NCBI GenBank assembly: GCA_002898575.1
Contig: BEHT01000001.1
Location: 62,001-126,000 of the forward strand
Source: a bacterium HR17
GTDB taxonomy: Bacteria; Armatimonadota; Fervidibacteria; Fervidibacterales; Fervidibacteraceae
Reading direction: 5' to 3'
Length of the DNA: 64,000 nt
Of the stretch, positions 15,788-23,515 are shown piece by piece. The translations under genes were made by a program, and so were the position numbers. The stretch's first letter is position 1; each line of letters begins with the position of its first letter. The notes under the pieces are model-generated. The model had not been told where the DNA came from and did not search any database. It saw only the letters and a list, made by a program, of their open reading frames with translations.

Positions 15788-17218
15788 ATGGAAGCCGCTG
15801 TTCCCGCCAACCTGAAAGCCTTTCTACAAGAGGTGTTGAACACACCGACCAAACAGGAACTGTTGGTCTTTTTCGCGACAAACCAAGCGATGGACACCGT
15901 CAAGGGATTGGCAGTCTGGTTGGGGCGTCCGGAAGCAGAACTTTGGCAAGCTGCCGAAGCGTTGGTGCAAGCGGGGTTGTTGCACCGCAGCGGCGAGGGG
16001 CGCGACGCCGTTTACAGTTACCGCCCGCACCCTGAATTGCGCCCGTTGGTGGACGCTTTTGTGGCTCTTTATCAATCGGCGCGGGTGCAGTTGCTGCAAG
16101 AGATGGAACACATCCGTCGTCAAGCTCAATCGGCGCAGGAACAATTGCGCGCTTTGCAATGGGAGCAGAGTCGGTTCCGATTGGTGCTCGCCAGCATGTT
16201 GGACGGTGTGCTCGTGCTATTGCCCGATGGCACTGTTTCTTACCTCAACGATGCAGCGGCGCAATTGATAGGGCGCCGTCCTGCAGAGGTTATCGGGCGT
16301 AACCTATCCGAAATAGAAACCCCGCTGACCGTTGCCCTGCACAAAAGCGCTGCTGAAGTCTTTCAACCGCCCCACCCCGCCTTGGCGCGCGAATGGCATT
16401 TGCCCGACGCGACGGTGGTGCGGGGTAACCTTATGCCAGTTTTTAACGAAACGCACCAATGCATCGGGGTCGTCGCCGTCCTCTCAGACATCACAGCAGT
16501 GCGCCGTCGCGAGCGGGAACAGCGGGAGGTGCTGGCGGTTTTAGCCCACGACATCAAATCGCCGTTAACCGCCATCCGAGGGTTCGCCTTATCGGGCGTT
16601 AAAGGGTTCCTCGGTGAGGTTCCAGCCAACGCCCAGCGAGCGTTTCAAGTCATCGCCGAACAGGCTGACCGGGTGTTGAGCATGATCCAGCAAATGGTGC
16701 GGTTGATGACGGACTTGCCCGGCGGCACGACGCTGCGTCCGGTGCGGTTTGACCTGCGGGAGTGCGTCAACAGCATCGCTAACGCCTACGAAGGCGAGTG
16801 TGCGGAGCGAGGGTTGACCTTATCGGTGGAACTGGCGTCGCAGCCGGTATGGGTGCATGCCGACCGTGATTTGATGGAGCGTGCCATCGCCAACTTGTTG
16901 AGCAACGCGGTGAAATATAACCGCGAAGGTGGGGCTGTATGGGTGCGTGTCTGGGCGACGGAACATGACGCTGTCGTGGAGGTGGAAGACACGGGTGTCG
17001 GTATCCCCCCAGCGGAGTTGCCCCTTGTGTTCCAGCAGTTTTATCGCGCTTCCAACGCCCTTGGGGAAGGGTCAGGTGTGGGCTTGGCATTTGTGCGTCA
17101 AGTCGTAGAAGCCCATGGCGGTCGGGTGGAAGTGACCAGTTCCGTCGGGCAAGGCAGTCTTTTTCGGGTCGTGCTGCCGTTAGCGACACGCCCTTCGGTC
17201 GCTGCGGCGTTGCGTTAA
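15788..17218 (+). CDS. PAS-domain sensor histidine kinase with N-terminal HTH-like domain
   Basis: The ATG at 15788 is preceded by AAGGGAG. Residues 1-85 resemble a winged-helix domain (LAVWLGRPEAELWQAAEALVQAGLLHR), followed by a coiled coil (about 90-125), a PAS domain (SMLDGVLVLLPDGTVSYLNDAA, about 136-245), and a HisKA/HATPase_c kinase. The phosphoacceptor is H254 in AHDIKSPLTAIRGF; the N box is NLLSNAVKYN, and G boxes are EDTGVGIP and GSGVGLAFVRQVVEAHGG. There is no membrane helix, so it is a cytoplasmic sensor. No response regulator is adjacent; the nearest, at 42.6-43.3 kb, is probably not its partner. The upstream repeat protein is in the same transcript. Confidence 0.9.
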   Translation: MEAAVPANLKAFLQEVLNTPTKQELLVFFATNQAMDTVKGLAVWLGRPEAELWQAAEALVQAGLLHRSGEGRDAVYSYRPHPELRPLVDAFVALYQSARVQLLQEMEHIRRQAQSAQEQLRALQWEQSRFRLVLASMLDGVLVLLPDGTVSYLNDAAAQLIGRRPAEVIGRNLSEIETPLTVALHKSAAEVFQPPHPALAREWHLPDATVVRGNLMPVFNETHQCIGVVAVLSDITAVRRREREQREVLAVLAHDIKSPLTAIRGFALSGVKGFLGEVPANAQRAFQVIAEQADRVLSMIQQMVRLMTDLPGGTTLRPVRFDLRECVNSIANAYEGECAERGLTLSVELASQPVWVHADRDLMERAIANLLSNAVKYNREGGAVWVRVWATEHDAVVEVEDTGVGIPPAELPLVFQQFYRASNALGEGSGVGLAFVRQVVEAHGGRVEVTSSVGQGSLFRVVLPLATRPSVAAALR

Positions 17219-17224
17219 AAGGCG

Positions 17225-18685
17225 TCACGGCGGCGTTTCCTGTGGTTTCGGTGGCGACTGCTCTTTGCCCTTGTCCTCTTCCTCTGTCACGATGAACGCC
17301 ACTTTGACGGGCGGGTCAAACTGGGCTTCGTCCGTTTGTAAGTTGATGACAGCACGGGGGCATTGAAAGCGGTGCCCTTTTGTCAGTTCGTCCACGACGA
17401 TGTTGCCTTCCAAAGTCAGAATTTCGTCCCGCGTCAGGTAAATAAGTTTGTCGGCGCGACCTTTGTAGCGCCCTTGTTGCTCAAACTGCACATTGCCCGT
17501 TGCCACGACCCGCCGGTCGCGGTAGTAATATTCGGCGCGGTCGCAAGTCAATCGCCCGCCGCGTTGGCGCAACCGCTCGCGGAAACTTTCCCGTTGTTTC
17601 TGCGCCGTTGTGCCTTCCTTCTGGGTCGGTGGGTTCGACGCTGGGTTTGACCCCGCCTTACTGGGTTCAGTAGCCTTGCGGGGTTTGATGGTGACTTCAA
17701 CGGGTCCGAAAAATACGGCGATGCGCCGGCGCGCGTCTATTTGGGCGCGAGGTGCCGTCGCCACCGTTTCAGGGTCTTCAAACCGAGCGCCGCCTTCCAC
17801 CTGAACTTGTTCTGTGGCTCTGTTGTAGACTGCCCGCTGTGCGGTGACTTTGTAGTCCTCGCCCTCTTCCGTAATGACGACATCTTGGGCGATCAACTCA
17901 TCGCCTTTCAAGATGACAGGTTTGTTTGTCTCTAGATGGACGCGCTGCTGTTTTGGCTCAGCGGGTGGCTTGGACGGTGGAGGTTGTTGAGCGACGGGGC
18001 GCAAAGTCACCGGCGCAAGCCCGGCAAAAAGCGTCACCCGCACGGGTGGGTCTGCCAAGTAGTAACGGCGCGGCAAATTTGCCCGCACAGCCGGACATGT
18101 CAGTTGTAGGGACGGGCGAATCACAGTTACGCCCCCGCCACCTGCCAACACGCCTCGGTCAGGCACATAGCGCACCCGCTGGACAAGAAACTGCGTGTCG
18201 GACGCTCGTCCTTGAACACGCCACGCTTCTAAAGCGCGGTCGCGTTCACGCCAGACCGCTATGTCAGCGGTTGCCGTCAGTCGTTGACCGCGCGGTAACT
18301 GTGCCTGCACACGGATGCCACCCTCTACCGTGACGACACCCTGCGTGGCGTCGTAACGGAGGGTCGGTGCCGAGAGCCAAAAGAGCGGGCGCCCGTCTGC
18401 CCCGTAGTAGATAGCCTTGCGGATATTTTCGGCGGTCGCTTGTGTTTGGGTTTTGTCCAATGTGATGCGGTCAGCAAACAACTCCCAAGTTTTACGCCCT
18501 TCCTGTTGAAAGACCAAGCCCTCTACGCCTTCAACGGTCAACCCTGGCAGAGGTGTTTGGGTTGCCGGAGGGCTCGGCGGGCGCTCACCAGAAGGCGTTT
18601 GCGGCAGGCGCGAGCGCCAAAGCACCACCGCTGCAACGCAAAAACCGAAAAGAAGAACACCGCCGACCATCGTTTGCCGTTTCAT
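17225..18685 (-). CDS. LptC/LptA (OstA)-like LPS transport protein
   Basis: An N-terminal membrane anchor (residues 5-24) is followed by an LptC-like beta-jellyroll region (GLVFQQEGRKTWELFADRI) and OstA/LptA-like repeats, notably LTCDRAEYYYRDRRVVATGNVQFEQQ split over the C-terminal part and ending in a VTLEGNIVVDEL-type strand. LptC and LptA form the periplasmic bridge that carries lipopolysaccharide to the outer membrane; here both appear in one 487-residue chain, with two Pro/Lys/Gln-rich links. The ATG at 18685 has GGAG 11 bases upstream (an in-frame TTG is at 18691). It ends a minus-strand envelope cluster and lies tail to tail with the kinase gene. Confidence 0.8.
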   Translation of the reverse strand: MKRQTMVGGVLLFGFCVAAVVLWRSRLPQTPSGERPPSPPATQTPLPGLTVEGVEGLVFQQEGRKTWELFADRITLDKTQTQATAENIRKAIYYGADGRPLFWLSAPTLRYDATQGVVTVEGGIRVQAQLPRGQRLTATADIAVWRERDRALEAWRVQGRASDTQFLVQRVRYVPDRGVLAGGGGVTVIRPSLQLTCPAVRANLPRRYYLADPPVRVTLFAGLAPVTLRPVAQQPPPSKPPAEPKQQRVHLETNKPVILKGDELIAQDVVITEEGEDYKVTAQRAVYNRATEQVQVEGGARFEDPETVATAPRAQIDARRRIAVFFGPVEVTIKPRKATEPSKAGSNPASNPPTQKEGTTAQKQRESFRERLRQRGGRLTCDRAEYYYRDRRVVATGNVQFEQQGRYKGRADKLIYLTRDEILTLEGNIVVDELTKGHRFQCPRAVINLQTDEAQFDPPVKVAFIVTEEEDKGKEQSPPKPQETPP

Positions 18686-18705
18686 GGTCAAGTTCGCTCC
18701 CGCGC

Positions 18706-19098
18706 TTAAAACGGTGGTGGTGGCGGTCCTTCTGCGGCAAACCGCAGAGTCACTTGGGTTTCCGCATTCGGCGCCGCTACGACGGCAGTCGCCACCGCTT
18801 GGTTGCCACTGCGCGCCGTAACCACCACGGTCGTTGTCGCCGATAAAGAAAATCGGACAAGGAAACTGCCGTCTGAAGTGGTCGTCGTTTGCGCAAGCAA
18901 AGCGTTGTTGGCGAACACCTGAACGGTCGCTCCGTTGACAGGGTTACCGGCGGAATCTAACACAACGCCTCGGATTGTCGCCAGCGATCCACCAGTGCTG
19001 CCGCCACCGACCCCACCGCCAACACCGCCGCCACCACAACCCCACAACAGTAACGCTAACAGCCCGACGGTCCCCAGCATTTTGCCAACAGGACGCAT
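18706..19098 (-). CDS. Lipoprotein with one carboxypeptidase-regulatory-like domain
   Basis: The signal sequence ends in the lipobox LLLWGC at residues 16-21, followed by a Gly-rich tether (GGGGVGGGVGGGSTGG). The rest is one carboxypeptidase-regulatory-like (CarboxypepD_reg) beta-sandwich: IRGVVLDSAGNPVNGATVQVF, then TTTTSDGSFLVRF. The protein is likely lipid-anchored in the periplasm or on the cell surface. It lies 20 bases before the LptC/A-like gene and 62 bases after the larger lipoprotein gene with the same domain. Confidence 0.85.
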   Translation of the reverse strand: MRPVGKMLGTVGLLALLLWGCGGGGVGGGVGGGSTGGSLATIRGVVLDSAGNPVNGATVQVFANNALLAQTTTTSDGSFLVRFSLSATTTVVVTARSGNQAVATAVVAAPNAETQVTLRFAAEGPPPPPF

Positions 19099-19160
19099 GT
19101 TACCGACCCCCTTGACCGTTTTTATTGTGCCGCACGGCTATGTTGGGGCGAACGCCCTTT

Positions 19161-20348
19161 TTACGGCGACCGGCGCAAAGTGAAGTTGACCCCTTGCACA
19201 GCAACGCCTGGCGGCAACTGCACCGTTTGTGTGACTGTTTGGAAACCTGCCAGGCTGGCACGCAAGGTGTAGGTGCCAGGCGGCAACCAGAGCGTGTAAC
19301 GCCCATCCACACCTGTAATCGCGGCGTCCACGATTGTATCACCGCGCAGGGCTTCTACCCGCACACCGCTGTAGTTTGTTTCGCCCTCCAAAGTGACTTG
19401 ACCGGCAACGGTGAACGGTAGCGGTGGCAATGCGGTGCTACCCGCACCCAAGAAAATGATCAGCAGTTCCCCGTTGATCGTTATCGTGTCCGAAAAAGGC
19501 GCTAAGGTCGTGTCTGGCGGTGTGACTTGCACGGGCACTTGAAGCCCTGTCGGGGCTTCAGCGATGACGAAAATGCCCCGCGAATCCGTCGTCGCTTGCT
19601 TGTCCCCCACGCGCACCGTGGCGCCGTTGACCGGTTCCAGCGTTTCGCTTTTGAGCACAGTGCCTGTCAATCGCACCAGCGTGCCCAACGGAAAAAGTTC
19701 AATCGTGACGCGGTTGACACGGTCATCTCCTTGTTGTAGCGTTACCGAACGGCTCAGTTGCCCCGTCTGCGGGTCCAACATGACCAAGTAGTTGGGATGG
19801 CGTGCCCGTATTTCAAAAACGCCGTCAGGCGGCATGATACCGCTTAGCAGGAAACTGCCGTCCGATGCGGTGCGCCCTCGCTGGATCGTCCCGCCGTTCA
19901 CCTGCAGCAGCACCTCAGCGTTAGCGATCGGGCGCCCTGAACCTCTCTCTACGACTCGTCCGCCCAAACTGCTGCTTTGCGGCGCGGGCACTAAGTAAAT
20001 TGGCGGCAGTTCGTTGCTGCCGGAAGTGTTAATTTGCACTTCGTCCGTGTAGGTGACATAGCCATGCTTGGCAGCTGTAAGAGTGGCTCGGATGGTTTGT
20101 GGGGTTGTCGTCGGAACAGGCGCGTTGACATTGAAGCGTCCGTCGGCATCGGTGACCGCTGCCGCACTGCCGTTGATGACTATACGCACCCCTGCAATCG
20201 GTGTGTCTTGCAATGCACTACCGTCTAGCACGCGCCCGCTCACCGGCACGGTCGGCGTGTTCAGACCGCTCGGCAATTTCAGCCCACCGCAACCGCTCAA
20301 CGCCGCACTGCTGACTGCGACCCCGACAAGCAACCACCTCACCTTCAC
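19161..20348 (-). CDS. Lipoprotein with several carboxypeptidase-regulatory-like domains
   Basis: The lipobox AALSGC lies at about residues 15-20. About four beta-sandwich repeats follow, each with the G-x-V-x-D/x-x-G-x-P-I-x-G/N-A-x-V pattern and a D-G-x-F/Y-x-V/L strand: SGRVLDGSALQDTPIAGVRI, GRVVERGSGRPIANAEVLL, TGTVLKSETLEPVNGATVRV, and a final GQVTLEGETNYSGVRVEAL. Such domains serve as binding or spacer modules on outer-membrane and surface proteins. The GTG start overlaps the stop of the 1008-residue secreted protein gene (GTGA), so the two are translationally coupled. Confidence 0.85.
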   Translation of the reverse strand: MKVRWLLVGVAVSSAALSGCGGLKLPSGLNTPTVPVSGRVLDGSALQDTPIAGVRIVINGSAAAVTDADGRFNVNAPVPTTTPQTIRATLTAAKHGYVTYTDEVQINTSGSNELPPIYLVPAPQSSSLGGRVVERGSGRPIANAEVLLQVNGGTIQRGRTASDGSFLLSGIMPPDGVFEIRARHPNYLVMLDPQTGQLSRSVTLQQGDDRVNRVTIELFPLGTLVRLTGTVLKSETLEPVNGATVRVGDKQATTDSRGIFVIAEAPTGLQVPVQVTPPDTTLAPFSDTITINGELLIIFLGAGSTALPPLPFTVAGQVTLEGETNYSGVRVEALRGDTIVDAAITGVDGRYTLWLPPGTYTLRASLAGFQTVTQTVQLPPGVAVQGVNFTLRRSP

Positions 20349-23300
20349 CGCAACATCACCACCTGCACAGCCCGCTGTTCCCGCCCATCATCGGTGCGAG
20401 CGGCAACGGTGATCAGGTAGGGTCCAGCCGGCACGAGAGCGCCCGTAGCGTCGCGTCCGTTCCACGACAGCGTTGTGACCGGGGCACGACCGATGAACCG
20501 TTCGGCGAAGCGATGCACCAACCGCCCCGCGAGCGTCCGCACTTCGGCTTGCACTTGCACGGGCGCTGGTGTCGCTAAACGCACCAGCAAGCCGCGTCCG
20601 CGTAACGGTTGCACGCCGATGATACGCACCAACGGCACAGCGCTAACGGTCACGGCTTCAAAGGTGAAGCGGCGGGTTTCCTTGGCACGAGCGGTAAAGG
20701 TGTAATGGCTGCGTTGGCGCAGCGAAAGACGCTCGCCTGTTGCCGTGTCGGTCAACCACACTTGCACAGTGCGGGGCACTGAAGACACCCCATTCCACCG
20801 GAGCGTGATTTGGGTATCGTGAGCCAAGCCGTTGGTGACGATGAAATGCCAGCGCAAGGTCGTTCCGTTGGGACGGAAATCGTGAGCGAGAGGGTCGGTG
20901 CCGTCGGTCGGCACAAACGCCGCCCACACACTGTCGGGCACTATAGGCGGTTTGACCACCTGGATCGGCGTCGCCCCAGCAGGAAGGACACCGAAACGGT
21001 TTTCGGTGTCAGCAGCGTCATCCGTCGTCACCATCAGTTGAACCGTCCATTGCGGGGAAGGGGACGGCGTCGCTGAAGGAGTGACTTGCCGATGCGCCCG
21101 TAGACGCGGAGAGCCAAAAATCAATCGCACGCCCGGTCGTAGCGCCCGAATCCAAAAGCCTTGCCATGTCCGCACCGTTTCTGCGATCTGATAACGGCGC
21201 TGCTGCGGGTCCCAAACCCACACCGTTGCCTGCAGCCACTGGCGTTGTTGTGCGGTGTTCAAGTCCACCGGTCCTTCCGTGCCTAACATCGCTTGGATTT
21301 CGCCGACAGGCAAATCGCGGTTGTAAGGGTTACCGAGTTGGTTCCAGCCGCCAAATAGCGGGACTTGATAGGGTTCGCCGTTAGGCACAGGGGTGCCTTG
21401 CACTTGGAGGGTCGTGTCCTGTAGCAGCCGCAACCAGTAGCCGACGCCGGGCGCCATTGCCGTCGTAATGCGCGGGTAGAGTTCATATTTGACATCGCCG
21501 GGGCGGGTCGGGTTCCACCGCGCCAGTAGCAATTGGTCGGGTGGAAGACCCAATGCAGCGGCTTCGTCACTGACCGTCGGAAACAGCGGCACGGTGAACA
21601 GATGGATGCCGGCGGGCAGCGCAACTTGCAGCGTCACGACGCTGGGACGGGCGCGGACAATTAGGCAGTAAAAGTCAAACGCCCCGTTGCGCCACTCTGT
21701 GCTCTCCGCCATCCCGTCGGCGGTGTGTTGAAGCCGCAGCCGATAGGTCGTCCCCAAGTCCACACCTTGCGTGACGGCAAAAACGCCCCGTTGGACCGTA
21801 ACAGGCGCCAAATCCGCGGCGTCGTTGAAGCGGATGCGGACTGTCCCCCCCAGCGCGTTCAGCACACCGCCCCAGAGCGGGTTTTCGTTGGGCTCTTCGC
21901 CCCGAACCATGTAAGGGAAGGGCACCGTCAGGGCTAAGTTGTTGGCGAACACATCCACAAAAATCAGGTTTGCCCCGCCGATGTTGAAAAACTGTGGGGC
22001 GATGAACCCTTCGCCATCCACGATCATCGCTTCGTTCCCCTCTTCTGCCGCCAAGTCGTCGCTTTGATCGTTACGGTAACGCAGTTGTGCTGTCACACCC
22101 GTGAACGGCTGTTCGTCCACCACTACCCCGCCAGACGGTCCTGGCACTTGCACGGTGCGGTAGTGATTGAGAACCAGCAAGATGCCGGTGTGCAATGGCA
22201 CAGCGAACGCGTAAAGTTTCGGACCGACCGAGACACCTGTATCCAAGACGAACTGGCGCCGATACCAGTCGCGAAAATCCTGTCCTTCAACGGTCGGGAC
22301 AATGGTGCGCATCAAATCCACCAATGCCACCGTGTCTCCTCGCAAAGTTGCCGGGTCTGGCTGAGCCAGCAAAGCCCCATTGAATTGACGAAAGCATTGG
22401 GGATTTTCGGCGGCGACTTTTAACCACGCCGCAGCGCTCATGCCGATCCGCCAAAACGCCATCGGCTGGTAGCCTGACGGGGGCAGAAAAGTCGGGTTAC
22501 CCAGCGGCGGTTGATTGAGCACATCATAGAGAGGCAACACCCACAAAGGGTCACCGTTGATCGGGTCTTTAGGGTCAAACTGGCTCAGTTCTGCCACACC
22601 TTGCCCGCGCAGTTGGACGGCTGCCAGCAACGCTGCCGCCCGTGCCATGCCCTCTTCCCATGCCGGAAAACTCAGCAGCAACGGTCCACGAAACGCATGC
22701 AAAACTTGGTGCAGCAGGTTGAACCAATCGTAACCGCGCGTGGGCACAAATTCCGGCAGCCGAATGGTGTCCGTCGCCGCATCGTAAACGCCTCCGTCCA
22801 ACGCTTGCAACCCTTCATCCAGAACGATCGTCACGACGCGATGGGCGTTCGGAGGCGTCGTTACGGGCGGTCCGTAAAGGTCGGTCAGCAGGGGCAATGC
22901 CGTTTGCAAGAAAGACCGCACCCTCGCTTCTGTCGCCGTCGGGAAGTTTTCAAACTGGAAGGAAAGGGTGCCAGCGCCGAAGGCTTGGCGCGACCGAGGC
23001 AGTGGGCGGTCAGTGGGCACGATCAAAGCGTCTATCCCGATGGGCTGGTCGGGACGCCAACGCCCGTGCTGAATGAGCCAATCAATCAGACGGGGGCGTG
23101 TAACCCTAAGGACGGCGTCCCAATCTTGGGCTCGTTGCCGCGCCGTTGCCCGCACTTGGGGGAGCGTTAGCCCGCGCGTCGGGACACCCAACGCGCCGAC
23201 GACGCCTTCCGCTTTACCCGCAAAAGGGCGCCTGCTCAGGAGCCGATAAGCGCTTCGGTCTCCGACCAACGGCTGAGCGCGCGGCGCCGAGAGAAGGGAC

Positions 23301-23371
23301 GCCGTTGCCATCAGAAGCGCCATCGCCCCTACCACGCGCCGGCGCTGGGGACGAGCGTTAGTCACCCGCAA
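20345..23371 (-). CDS. Large secreted protein with C-terminal FlgD-like domain
   Basis: Translation starts at TTG 23371 or GTG 23365, with AGGTGG upstream. A signal peptide covers about residues 12-32. The middle has a zincin-like HQVLHAF segment (about 220-226), but it lacks the HExxH pattern. A putative cell-surface region follows, then Pro-rich segments, and the C-terminus (about 930-1008) resembles the FlgD Ig-like/T9SS-type domain: LAGRLVHRF, TTLSWNGRDATGALVPAGPY split around residue 980, ending LITVAAR. The protein is probably exported and surface located. Function unknown. It forms one transcript with the downstream lipoprotein gene. Confidence 0.8.
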   Translation of the reverse strand: MRVTNARPQRRRVVGAMALLMATASLLSAPRAQPLVGDRSAYRLLSRRPFAGKAEGVVGALGVPTRGLTLPQVRATARQRAQDWDAVLRVTRPRLIDWLIQHGRWRPDQPIGIDALIVPTDRPLPRSRQAFGAGTLSFQFENFPTATEARVRSFLQTALPLLTDLYGPPVTTPPNAHRVVTIVLDEGLQALDGGVYDAATDTIRLPEFVPTRGYDWFNLLHQVLHAFRGPLLLSFPAWEEGMARAAALLAAVQLRGQGVAELSQFDPKDPINGDPLWVLPLYDVLNQPPLGNPTFLPPSGYQPMAFWRIGMSAAAWLKVAAENPQCFRQFNGALLAQPDPATLRGDTVALVDLMRTIVPTVEGQDFRDWYRRQFVLDTGVSVGPKLYAFAVPLHTGILLVLNHYRTVQVPGPSGGVVVDEQPFTGVTAQLRYRNDQSDDLAAEEGNEAMIVDGEGFIAPQFFNIGGANLIFVDVFANNLALTVPFPYMVRGEEPNENPLWGGVLNALGGTVRIRFNDAADLAPVTVQRGVFAVTQGVDLGTTYRLRLQHTADGMAESTEWRNGAFDFYCLIVRARPSVVTLQVALPAGIHLFTVPLFPTVSDEAAALGLPPDQLLLARWNPTRPGDVKYELYPRITTAMAPGVGYWLRLLQDTTLQVQGTPVPNGEPYQVPLFGGWNQLGNPYNRDLPVGEIQAMLGTEGPVDLNTAQQRQWLQATVWVWDPQQRRYQIAETVRTWQGFWIRALRPGVRLIFGSPRLRAHRQVTPSATPSPSPQWTVQLMVTTDDAADTENRFGVLPAGATPIQVVKPPIVPDSVWAAFVPTDGTDPLAHDFRPNGTTLRWHFIVTNGLAHDTQITLRWNGVSSVPRTVQVWLTDTATGERLSLRQRSHYTFTARAKETRRFTFEAVTVSAVPLVRIIGVQPLRGRGLLVRLATPAPVQVQAEVRTLAGRLVHRFAERFIGRAPVTTLSWNGRDATGALVPAGPYLITVAARTDDGREQRAVQVVMLR

Positions 23372-23515
23372 TCACCACCTGGGAGATGCGCCCTCTGACG
23401 CGCTCTGTCACAGTTGACATCGTCCCTACCGTTTGCTCGTGCGAGAAGAACCACACCCTACGACGCTAATGCCCCGAAAGCAGGGTATTTTCAAGTTACC
23501 CCGTTTGGCGCAGTC

